Source: Clostridiales bacterium
GTDB lineage: Bacteria > Bacillota > Sulfobacillia > RBS10-35
Assembly (NCBI GenBank): GCA_018729555.1
Contig: JAHHQG010000026.1
Span: 124,001 to 188,000 of the forward strand
DNA length: 64,000 nucleotides
Direction of reading: 5' to 3'
Positions within the stretch are counted from its first letter, which is position 1, and each line of letters opens with the position of its first letter. Positions 16,726 to 24,300 of the stretch are shown here, one piece after another. The notes beneath the pieces are model-generated. The model searched no databases. It had not been told where the DNA came from and saw nothing but the letters and a program-made list of their open reading frames with translations. Both the position numbers and the translations under genes were made by a program.

Positions 16726-17550
16726 GTGTACATCAACGACAATATTTCGGCTGTCAATGCCTGGCGGAACCTGAGCCACACCCAAAACCAGATGGGCCGC
16801 GTTCTGGAGCACCTCTCCTCGGGGTTCCGCATCAACCGGGCGGCCGATGACGCGGCTGGCCTGGCCATCAGCGAGAAGATGAAAGCCCAGATCAGCGGTT
16901 TGGACCAGGCGGCCCGCAACGCCCAGGACGGCATCTCCCTGGTGCAGACGGCGGAAGGGGCCATGGGCCAGGTCCACAGCATCTTGCAGCGGATCCGGCA
17001 GCTGGCGGTGCAGGCGGCATCGGATGTGGCTACCGACGACGACCGGCAGAAACTACAGACAGAGGTTAACCAGCTCATCGATCAGCTGGACGCCATCGCC
17101 AGCAACACAGAATTCAACACGAAGAAACTTTTGGACGGGTCATGGGCAATGACGCCGATGAAGATCCTTGTGGGTCCCAATGCCGGTCAGGATATCGATG
17201 TCACCATCGCTTCGGTAAAGTCGACCGACCTCGGAGTTGATAAGACCACCATCGACATCACGACCCAGGCCAACGCCGAAGCGGCTCTTGCGAACATCGA
17301 TACCGCCATCGACAACGTATCCACCTACCGGGCCGATCTGGGGGCCGTCCAGAACCGGCTCCAGTACATCATCGACAACCTCCAGCTCACCTCCCAGAAC
17401 CTCACGGAAGCCCGGGCCCGCATCACCGACACCGACATGGCCAAGGAGATGGCGGAGTTCACCAAGTACCAGATCCTGCAGCAGGCGGGCGTGGCCATGC
17501 TGGCCCAGGCCAACGCCATGCCGCAGGCAGTCCTCAAGCTCCTCGGCTAA
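16726..17550 (+). CDS. Flagellin
   Basis: A 274-residue short flagellin. The conserved N-terminal D0/D1 region (NLSHTQNQMGRVLEHLSSG, then INRAADDAAGLAISEKM) and the C-terminal D1/D0 region (ARITDTDMAKEMAEFTKYQILQQ) are intact. Only about 40 variable residues lie between, so the outer D2/D3 domains are absent. It assembles the flagellar filament outside the cell. The GTG start lies seven bases after AAGGAGG. No other flagellar gene is in the window. A sigma-D-type -10-like TTCGATAA lies near 16648 but lacks a clear -35. Confidence 0.95.
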   Translation: MYINDNISAVNAWRNLSHTQNQMGRVLEHLSSGFRINRAADDAAGLAISEKMKAQISGLDQAARNAQDGISLVQTAEGAMGQVHSILQRIRQLAVQAASDVATDDDRQKLQTEVNQLIDQLDAIASNTEFNTKKLLDGSWAMTPMKILVGPNAGQDIDVTIASVKSTDLGVDKTTIDITTQANAEAALANIDTAIDNVSTYRADLGAVQNRLQYIIDNLQLTSQNLTEARARITDTDMAKEMAEFTKYQILQQAGVAMLAQANAMPQAVLKLLG

Positions 17551-18182
17551 CCCCCTCTCTTCCGGGAAGGGCCGGGGGCGGATCCCCTCCGCTCCCTGGC
17601 CTTTTCCTTTTTCCGCCCCTTGGAATTCTTCGTCCCCGGGCCGAAGGGGAGCCACATGAGGCTCTTTCCCACCACCTCCATGACCCGGTTGGCATGCTCC
17701 ACAGCGATATACTTGGCGTAAGCCTTTCCGGCGGTGAAGTAAAAGCCCACCAGCCCGATGCCGAGGGCATTCCAGTAGATAAGGGGGATGCTGCTGAGGG
17801 ACGCCAGGCTGCTGACGATGGAGATGGTGGCGGCTCCCGCCACGGTCGCCGTCACATCCCCGACGATGTCCAGGGCGATGGTGCTGACGGAGCTGGCATG
17901 CTGGAGAAGGTAGAGGGTCTGGCGCGCTCCCGGCTCTTTCTTGCTGGCTTTCGCGTGAAAGGCGGCTTCATCGGCCGCCGTCACCGCCACCCCCACCATA
18001 TCGAAGGCCATAGCTACCAACCCGATGAACCCGACGAGGGGTATGGACATCCAGTAGGGCACTTGGCTGACGATAGCCTCTGAGGGAAGGGCCATACCGG
18101 CGGCCACCGCAAAGCCCAGGGCTCCCAGGCTCAGGGCATTCCGCCACGGCCGGTGGCGGTTCTTTCGTCTTCGAGGTTCCAT
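17547..18182 (-). CDS. Conserved membrane protein of unknown function
   Basis: A 211-residue protein with an N-terminal basic stretch and about four membrane segments. The motif MVGVAVTAADEAAFHAKASKKEPGA recurs in a group of Bacillota membrane proteins sometimes labelled CorB-like, but no CBS or CorC domain is present. The basic C-terminus (RKKEKARERRG) is probably cytoplasmic. The start at 18182 follows AGGAGG; six more in-frame codons upstream lack a ribosome site. It lies 18 bases downstream of the epimerase gene on the same strand, so the two may be cotranscribed. No function assigned. Confidence 0.7.
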   Translation of the reverse strand: MEPRRRKNRHRPWRNALSLGALGFAVAAGMALPSEAIVSQVPYWMSIPLVGFIGLVAMAFDMVGVAVTAADEAAFHAKASKKEPGARQTLYLLQHASSVSTIALDIVGDVTATVAGAATISIVSSLASLSSIPLIYWNALGIGLVGFYFTAGKAYAKYIAVEHANRVMEVVGKSLMWLPFGPGTKNSKGRKKEKARERRGSAPGPSRKRGG

Positions 18183-18200
18183 GGATAACCTCCTGGTCAT

Positions 18201-19133
18201 CTAGGATAGCGCATTCCGCCAGTACTGGGCCGTGCGGCGCAGGCCCTCCTCGAGGGAGGTGCGGGCCTGCCACCCCCAGGCCTCCCGGATGCGGGACGCA
18301 TCCAGGAGGCTTCCTTCCTGAATCCCCCGCGGAAGCGGGAGGAAGGCAGGGCTGGCGTGGGGATCGAGGAGATCCTTCAGCTTCCGAAAAAGGGTCAGCA
18401 CATCCGTCCGAGTGGAGCTGGCCACGTTGAAGGCCACAAAGGGTTCCTCTCCCGGGAGATCCCTTTCCACCGCCAGGAGGATGGCCTCCACCGCATCCTC
18501 CACGTAGACGAAATCCCGGTACGCTCGCCCGTCTCCGTGGAGAAGGCAGGGCTCTTTTTGCAGCAGGCGCCGGCAAAAGGAAGGCACCACCGCCGGCTCC
18601 TTTTGGCGGGGCCCGTAGATGTTGGCCAGCCGCAGGGCCACCGCCTCGATGCCGTGCTCAAAAGAAGCTTGGCGGACGTAGAGCTCCCCCGCCAGCTTGC
18701 TGATGCCGTAGGGGGTGGACGGGAGGAGCCGATCCTCTTCGCGGGCGGGTTCCGGCCCGCCAGGATAAAGGGCACCCCCCGAGGAGAGGTACACGAACCG
18801 CCGGACCCCTGCCTTCCGGCTGGCTTTCAGGAGGTAGAGGGTGCCCAGGGCATTGATCTCCAGATCTTCTTCGGGGTGCTCGAGGGAGCGGGCCACCGAC
18901 GTCTGGGCGGCGGCGTGGATCACCACCTGGGGTTGGACCTCCGCCACCACGGCGGTGACAAACCGTTTATCCCTCAGATCACCTTCGTACAAGACGGCCT
19001 TCGGGGGAATCCAGGAGCGCTCGCCCCGCGAGAGGTTGTCCAGGATGGCCACCTGATGGCCCTGGGCCATGAGGCGCTCCGCCACATGGCTACCGATGAA
19101 GCCGGCGCCTCCGGTGAGAAATACGTTTGTCAT
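18201..19133 (-). CDS. NAD-dependent sugar-nucleotide epimerase/dehydratase (GalE-like)
   Basis: A 310-residue extended SDR. The NAD motif TGGAGFIGSHVAERL is at about residues 7-21, and the catalytic Tyr-x-x-x-Lys is in TPYGISKLAGE. The sequence HAAAQTSVARS and the C-terminal SLLDASRIREAWGWQ are typical of UDP-glucose 4-epimerase-like enzymes. A precise sugar cannot be assigned. The start is ATG at 19133; the frame is open further upstream to 19376 but would overlap the divergent iron-sulfur gene. The ribosome site is weak. Confidence 0.85.
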   Translation of the reverse strand: MTNVFLTGGAGFIGSHVAERLMAQGHQVAILDNLSRGERSWIPPKAVLYEGDLRDKRFVTAVVAEVQPQVVIHAAAQTSVARSLEHPEEDLEINALGTLYLLKASRKAGVRRFVYLSSGGALYPGGPEPAREEDRLLPSTPYGISKLAGELYVRQASFEHGIEAVALRLANIYGPRQKEPAVVPSFCRRLLQKEPCLLHGDGRAYRDFVYVEDAVEAILLAVERDLPGEEPFVAFNVASSTRTDVLTLFRKLKDLLDPHASPAFLPLPRGIQEGSLLDASRIREAWGWQARTSLEEGLRRTAQYWRNALS

Positions 19134-19209
19134 AGCATTACTCTTTCTGGAGGAGGGGGAAGGAATCCTTCTCCCAAAGAGCAAACTCCTCCAAGGGAGG
19201 ATATCGGGC

Positions 19210-19707
19210 ATGATCATAAGCGAGAAGCAACCCGTTCGCCTGCAGGTCAACGGCACCTGGCGGGAAATCTGGGTGGAGCCCCGGCGCACCCTTCTCGATG
19301 CCCTGCGCTGGGACCTGGGTCTCACGGGCACCAAAAAGGGATGCGATCGGGGCCAGTGCGGGGCCTGCACCGTCATCGTGGAGGGAAAGGCCGTCTACAG
19401 CTGCCTCCTCCTGGCGGTCCAGTGCGACGGCAAGCAGGTGGAAACGGTGGAAGGATTGGGCCGCCCCGGGGAGCTCCATCCCCTGCAGGAAGCCTTCCTC
19501 CGGCATGATGCCTACCAGTGCGGGTACTGCACCCCCGGACAGCTGATGAGCGCCAAAGCCCTTCTGGACCATAACCCCCACCCCACGGAAGAAGAGATCC
19601 AGGAGGCCCTTGCGGGGAACCTCTGCCGCTGCGGAGCTTATGCCCACATCAAGGAAGCCGTGAAGGAGGTGGCTCAAGGTGCCCAGGATCGTGCGCACCC
19701 AGTATGA
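19210..19707 (+). CDS. Molybdenum hydroxylase 2Fe-2S subunit
   Basis: A 165-residue small subunit of a xanthine/aldehyde/CO dehydrogenase-type enzyme. The plant-type 2Fe-2S cluster uses C45, C50, C53 and C65; the second cluster uses C104, C107, C139 and C141 (QCGYCTPG and LCRCGAY). It passes electrons from the molybdenum centre to FAD. The start is ATG at 19210 after GGGAGG; the gene overlaps the large-subunit gene by 29 bases. It is the first gene of a three-gene operon in the order small, large, medium. Confidence 0.93.
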   Translation: MIISEKQPVRLQVNGTWREIWVEPRRTLLDALRWDLGLTGTKKGCDRGQCGACTVIVEGKAVYSCLLLAVQCDGKQVETVEGLGRPGELHPLQEAFLRHDAYQCGYCTPGQLMSAKALLDHNPHPTEEEIQEALAGNLCRCGAYAHIKEAVKEVAQGAQDRAHPV

Positions 19708-22000
19708 GTACGAAGGCCAGATCCGGGAGCAGATCACGGTGGTGGAAGACGACCCCCTTCCCGTATGGGGTAGCGGCGTCAAGCTGGACCTGGTGGGGAA
19801 GGAGCGAGCCCGCATCGATGGCGTCGATCGCCTGACGGGTCGGGCCACCTACACGGTGGACGTCCATGTCCCCGGGCTCCTCCACGGTAAGATCCTCCGC
19901 TCCCCCTGGGCCCATGCCGCCATCGAGGCCATCGACACCTCCGAAGCCAAGGAGATGGCCGGCGTCCATCTGGTCTGGACAGCCGCCGATCTTCCGCCTG
20001 ATGCCCCTCCGGGGATCCTCGCCTCCGAGAAGGTGATCTTCCCAGGGGAAGAAGTGGCCCTGGTGGTGGCGGAAACGGAAGAGATCGCCTGGGAAGCCTT
20101 GCGGAGAATCCGTGTGCGGTACCGGCCCCTTCCTCCCATCCTCACGGTCGAGGAAGCCCTGGCGGAGGATGCCCCGCCGGTGGTGCCGGGGGGTAACCTG
20201 GAGAAAGGCCAGCCGGTGGTGCGAAAGGCGGGGGACCCCGAGGAGGGCTTCCGCCAGGCGGAGGTGGTGGTGGAGGGCACCTACGAGACGCCCTTTGAGC
20301 TCCACAACGCCATGGAACCCCACGGGGTGGTGGCCCACTTCGAAGGCCAGCGCCTGACGGTTTGGGAATCCACCCAATCGGTGAGCGGCCTTCGCCAGGG
20401 GCTGGCCCGCACCTACGGCCTCCCCCTGGAGAACATCCGGGTCATCTGCCAGTACATGGGCGGAGGTTTCGGCGCCAAGTTCGGCCCCTACCGGTACACC
20501 CACCTGGCGGTCCTGGCTTCCAGGGCCCTTGGCCATCCCGTCCGCATCGTCCTCGACCGGAAAGAAGAAAACCTGGCCACGGGCAATCGCCCCAAGACCA
20601 TCCAGCATCTCCGCCTGGGAGCCACATCGCCGGGGGATCTGGTGGCCCTGACGGTCAAGGCCTACGAGCTCCAGGGAGCGGGCGGCCACGGCGGGAACGT
20701 CACAGGACCTGCCTGGGAGCAGTACGACATCCCCCATGTGCTAACGGAGGAATACGGCGTCTTCTTCCACGGCGGCCCTTCCTGCTCCTTCCGGGCGCCA
20801 GGGTTTCCCGAAGGCTCCTTTGCCCTGGAGAGCGCCATGGATGACCTGGCCCATCGCTTAAAGATGGATCCCATCGAGCTCCGCATCCGCCACTTTTCCA
20901 AGAAGCGCCGGGATGGAACTCCCTGGGCTCGTAACAGCCTGGCAGAGCTCTGCCGGGTGGGGGCGGAGAAGTTCGGCTGGTCCAAGAGGGGCCCGGCGGC
21001 CGATCCCCGGGAGCTGGCCCAAAGGTGGCAGCGGGGTGAGACGGGCAAGCTTCGCGGCATGGGCATGGCCACCGGGATCTGGGTGTCGGCCGGCTGGCCT
21101 CCCGCCTACGCGTGGGTGCGGGTCCAGCACGACGGGAGCATCTCCGTCACCAGCGCCACCCAAGACATCGGCACCGGCACCAAAACAGCCCTCGCCATGG
21201 TGGCGGCGGAAGAGCTGGGCGTCCCCCTGGAGTGGATCCAGATGCGCATCGGCGACACCGAGATGGCGCCTTTCGGGACCGGCTCCGGCGGGAGCGGCAC
21301 CTTGAGCTCCATGGCGCCGGCGGTGCGCCTGGCGGCCCATGAAGCAAGACAGCAGCTCCTTTCCCTGGCGGCCGACTTCTTCTCGGTGCCCGCTGATGCC
21401 ATCGCCCTGAAGGACGGGATCCTTCAGGCGCCGCGGAAGGACCCCCTCAGCGTCCGGGATTTCCTGCGGCAGATCGGCCCGGTGGATATCGTGGGACGAG
21501 GGTCCCGGGCCCCTAACCCCACCGACGTCGCAGCCCTTTCCGTGGCGGCCCACTTTGCTGAGGTGGAAGTGGACCTTTCCACCGGCTTCATCCGGGTGGT
21601 CCGCTACCTGGCCGTCCACGATTCGGGCCGGGTCATCAACCCCCTCACCATGCGCTCCCAGATCCACGGAGGGATTCTCTTCGGCCTGGGGATGGCCCTC
21701 ATGGAAAACCGCCGCCATGATCCCACCACGGGAAGGGTCCTCACCACCAACCTGGAGCACTACCTCCTTCCCACGGTGGCCGATGTCCCCGACATCGAGG
21801 TGGTCCTCATGGACTGGCCCCATGACCGCCTCAACAGCTCTGGGGCCCTTGGCATCGGGGAACCGCCCGTCATCCCTGCGGCTCCGGCCATCGCCAATGC
21901 CGTCTTCCACGCCACCGGCGTCCGCCTGATGAAAGCGCCCTTTCGCCCGGGGGATATCCTGGCGGGATGGCAACACGTCCTGGAAGAGGTGAAGGTCTGA
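19679..22000 (+). CDS. Molybdenum hydroxylase large (molybdopterin) subunit
   Basis: A 773-residue xanthine dehydrogenase-family molybdopterin-binding subunit. Cofactor-binding stretches are QYMGGGFGAKFGPYRYTHLA, GPSCSFRAPGFPEG and GTGSGGSGTLSS. The catalytic glutamate is E728 in GIGEPPVIPAAPAIANAV. The size and motifs are closer to the YagR/PaoC aldehyde-oxidoreductase type than to CO dehydrogenase, because the AYRCSFR loop is absent. It starts with GTG inside the small-subunit gene. The substrate is unknown. Confidence 0.9.
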   Translation: MPRIVRTQYEYEGQIREQITVVEDDPLPVWGSGVKLDLVGKERARIDGVDRLTGRATYTVDVHVPGLLHGKILRSPWAHAAIEAIDTSEAKEMAGVHLVWTAADLPPDAPPGILASEKVIFPGEEVALVVAETEEIAWEALRRIRVRYRPLPPILTVEEALAEDAPPVVPGGNLEKGQPVVRKAGDPEEGFRQAEVVVEGTYETPFELHNAMEPHGVVAHFEGQRLTVWESTQSVSGLRQGLARTYGLPLENIRVICQYMGGGFGAKFGPYRYTHLAVLASRALGHPVRIVLDRKEENLATGNRPKTIQHLRLGATSPGDLVALTVKAYELQGAGGHGGNVTGPAWEQYDIPHVLTEEYGVFFHGGPSCSFRAPGFPEGSFALESAMDDLAHRLKMDPIELRIRHFSKKRRDGTPWARNSLAELCRVGAEKFGWSKRGPAADPRELAQRWQRGETGKLRGMGMATGIWVSAGWPPAYAWVRVQHDGSISVTSATQDIGTGTKTALAMVAAEELGVPLEWIQMRIGDTEMAPFGTGSGGSGTLSSMAPAVRLAAHEARQQLLSLAADFFSVPADAIALKDGILQAPRKDPLSVRDFLRQIGPVDIVGRGSRAPNPTDVAALSVAAHFAEVEVDLSTGFIRVVRYLAVHDSGRVINPLTMRSQIHGGILFGLGMALMENRRHDPTTGRVLTTNLEHYLLPTVADVPDIEVVLMDWPHDRLNSSGALGIGEPPVIPAAPAIANAVFHATGVRLMKAPFRPGDILAGWQHVLEEVKV

Positions 22001-22995
22001 TGCTGCCGACCCTGCAGTACCGGCGGATCGCCACGGTAGACGAAGCCGTGGCTCTGGCGAAGGAGGAAGGCCACCGCTTCCTGGCGGGAGGCATCGAGCT
22101 CCTGCCTCTCCTGAAAGAAGGTCTGCAAGACGCGGAAACCCTCCTCGATCTAGCGCCTCTGAAAGCATCCCTGGGGCAGGTGGAGGTCACTCGAGAAGGG
22201 GGAAGGGTGGGGGCCCTCGCCTCCCTCCAGGAGGTGGCCCGCCATCCCGCCATCAAATCCCACTACCGTGCCCTGGCCCAGGCCTGCCGGCTCACCGCTT
22301 CCCTTCAGATCCGCCAGCAGGGCACCTTGGCGGGAAACCTCCTCCAGATCAATCGCTGCGAATACTTCAGGAATAACTACGGGTGCTATCTCCAGGGCGG
22401 CGACACCTGCCTCGCCTCCCAGGGGGACGATCGCCACCATGCCCTCTGGACGGAAGGGACCTGCCACTCCGTGTACCCCTCCGACCCTGCCACCGCCCTG
22501 GTGGCCCTGGGGGCGAAGGTTCGCTGGCGGGATGCCGAGGGCGAAAAGGAAGCGCCCCTGGAAGAGCTCTTCGGCCGCCCCGTCCCGGAGGACCCAAGGC
22601 ACCTGAAGCTTCCCCAGGGGGCCCTCATGACCGGGATCCACCTGCCGCCGGCCCCCACCTGGAGCGTCTTTTTGAAGGTGATGGAGCGGGGTACCTGGAC
22701 CTTTTCGGCCGTCTCCCTGGCGGCCAGCGCCCGCCTGGAGGGCGATCTCCTTCGGGATGTGCGCATCGTCCTGGGAGGGGTGGCCGCCCGGCCCTGGCGG
22801 GCGGAAGGGGCGGAAGCCCTTTTGGAAGGGGCAGAGGTGGAGGTCCTCGAAGGGGTCGGGGAGATCTTTCCCGAGATGAGCCGCTCCCTTCTCGAGGGCC
22901 TACGGCCCGGAAGGGAAAACGGCTACAAGCTGGCCCTCCTCCAGGGTCTCTTTGCCAAGGCCCTCGCGGATCTCAGAGGGGCTTTAGGTCGGTAA
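22000..22995 (+). CDS. Molybdenum hydroxylase FAD-binding subunit with extra Fe-S site
   Basis: A 331-residue CoxM/YagS-type FAD subunit. It has FLAGGIELLP and the FAD loop QIRQQGTLAGNLLQ, followed by an insertion with C120, C129, C137 and C155. Such an insertion binds a 4Fe-4S cluster in 4-hydroxybenzoyl-CoA reductase beta and PaoB-like subunits. The start overlaps the previous stop as TGATG. This cluster supports an aldehyde- or aryl-type reductase/oxidase rather than CO dehydrogenase. The 3' end overlaps the convergent HAD gene by 23 bases. Confidence 0.88.
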   Translation: MLPTLQYRRIATVDEAVALAKEEGHRFLAGGIELLPLLKEGLQDAETLLDLAPLKASLGQVEVTREGGRVGALASLQEVARHPAIKSHYRALAQACRLTASLQIRQQGTLAGNLLQINRCEYFRNNYGCYLQGGDTCLASQGDDRHHALWTEGTCHSVYPSDPATALVALGAKVRWRDAEGEKEAPLEELFGRPVPEDPRHLKLPQGALMTGIHLPPAPTWSVFLKVMERGTWTFSAVSLAASARLEGDLLRDVRIVLGGVAARPWRAEGAEALLEGAEVEVLEGVGEIFPEMSRSLLEGLRPGRENGYKLALLQGLFAKALADLRGALGR

Positions 22996-23746
22996 CCGAA
23001 TCCAGGATCACATCCCAGAGGGAAGGGTCGCCGGTGTCGGACCCCACGCCGATGGTGGCCCGGCACCCGGCGGCCCTTCCCATCTCGCCGTCGACGGGGG
23101 AGTCCCCCACCATGAGAACCTCCTTGGGGGAAACCCCCATCTCTTCGCAGGCCAGCTGGATCATGTCGGGGAAGGGTTTGGGTCGCTCCACCCGCTCGGG
23201 GGTCACCACCGCGTCCAAAAGCTCCAGGACGCCGATGTAGGCCATCTGCTGGCGGGTGCGGCGGAGGCTGTCGGTGGTGGCCACCGCCAGCTGGAATCCC
23301 CTTTCCTTTAGGCTTTTCAATAGCTCCGTCACCCCGGGATAGGGCCAGGTGATGTCGGCCAGGGAGAGGGATTCATCGGCCGCCTTCAAAAGGGCCTGGG
23401 CTTCCGCCCGGGCATCGGCCCAGGGGCGGCCCGCTGCCGCCAAGGCTCCCGCCAGGAGGGTGACTTCTTCCTGGTAGGTGGCTTCGAAAAGGGAACCCCG
23501 CCGGTCCAGCCAGATCTTTCCCGGCGCCGGCACCCAGCGGTCCTGGGGGCGGGGCGGTTCATCGGCTACCCCCGAAAGCTTTCGCCAGAGGTTTACCACC
23601 TCGGGGCCGGCCCACCTGTAGACCTGCTTTTCCCGGGCCAGGAAGAGGCGCCCCAGAAAGGCAACGCCGTCCAAAAGGGTATTGTCCTTGTCGAAGATGA
23701 TGGCCTTCCCGTCAAAGATCTGGTTGCCGGCCGCCACTTGCGGCAC
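22973..23746 (-). CDS. HAD-superfamily phosphatase
   Basis: A 257-residue haloacid dehalogenase-like hydrolase of the phosphoglycolate phosphatase/Gph type. Motif I FDKDNTLLDG is at residues 18-27, motif II AVATTD is in the middle, motif III lysine is in VERPKPFPDM, and motif IV is GDSPVDGEMG. An alpha-helical cap occupies roughly residues 30-135. The GTG start follows AGGGAGGG. The phosphorylated substrate cannot be predicted. Confidence 0.85.
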   Translation of the reverse strand: MPQVAAGNQIFDGKAIIFDKDNTLLDGVAFLGRLFLAREKQVYRWAGPEVVNLWRKLSGVADEPPRPQDRWVPAPGKIWLDRRGSLFEATYQEEVTLLAGALAAAGRPWADARAEAQALLKAADESLSLADITWPYPGVTELLKSLKERGFQLAVATTDSLRRTRQQMAYIGVLELLDAVVTPERVERPKPFPDMIQLACEEMGVSPKEVLMVGDSPVDGEMGRAAGCRATIGVGSDTGDPSLWDVILDSVTDLKPL

Positions 23747-23856
23747 AGGATCCCTCCCTTTGGCGCCATTCTACCACGGCGCCTGGTGCCCGGAATGGAC
23801 ATAGACTTGAAGACAAAGCTTATTTATACTGACTACATGAAAGGAGGGATCCCCGC

Positions 23857-24300
23857 GTGACCGCGGAAGAGATGGCCTCCCTCTTGAAGGAGCGGGGGCT
23901 TCGCCTTACGGCTCCCCGCTGGGCCATTTTGCGATACCTTGAAGGCAACGACCGCCATCCCTCGGCCCAGGACATCTACGAAGACCTGAAAAAGGATTAT
24001 CCGGGTCTGAGCCCGGCCACCGTCTACAGCACCCTCGGCATCCTGGAGGAACTGGGGTGCATCGTGGCCCTGGGGCCGGGGCCCAAGGGCATCCGCTACG
24101 ACGCCGACCCCAAACCCCACGTGAACCTCGTATGCCGCCAGTGCGGTCAGGTGATGGACATGGAAGAAGACCATTTGGCGAGGCTGGTGGAAGAGGCGGC
24201 CATGAAGGCGGGCTTCTCCATCTCCCAGGTGACCATCCAGGCCCAGGGCCTATGCCGGTCCTGCGCCGCCTTGCTGGAGAGGGAGGTTCAGGAAGTATGA
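23857..24300 (+). CDS. Fur-family metalloregulator, PerR-like
   Basis: A 147-residue Fur-superfamily repressor. The winged helix (GLRLTAPRWAILRYL, LSPATVYSTLGILEELG) is followed by the dimer domain with the structural zinc pairs CRQCG and CRSC. Of the PerR sensing residues, an Asp in RYDAD and the His in KPHVNLVC are present, but the second His of the usual HxH is Asn. It overlaps the metal-exporting ATPase gene by four bases (ATGA), so it probably controls that pump. GTG start eight bases after AAGGAGGG. PerR versus a Zn- or Fe-Fur cannot be settled. Confidence 0.82.
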   Translation: MTAEEMASLLKERGLRLTAPRWAILRYLEGNDRHPSAQDIYEDLKKDYPGLSPATVYSTLGILEELGCIVALGPGPKGIRYDADPKPHVNLVCRQCGQVMDMEEDHLARLVEEAAMKAGFSISQVTIQAQGLCRSCAALLEREVQEV

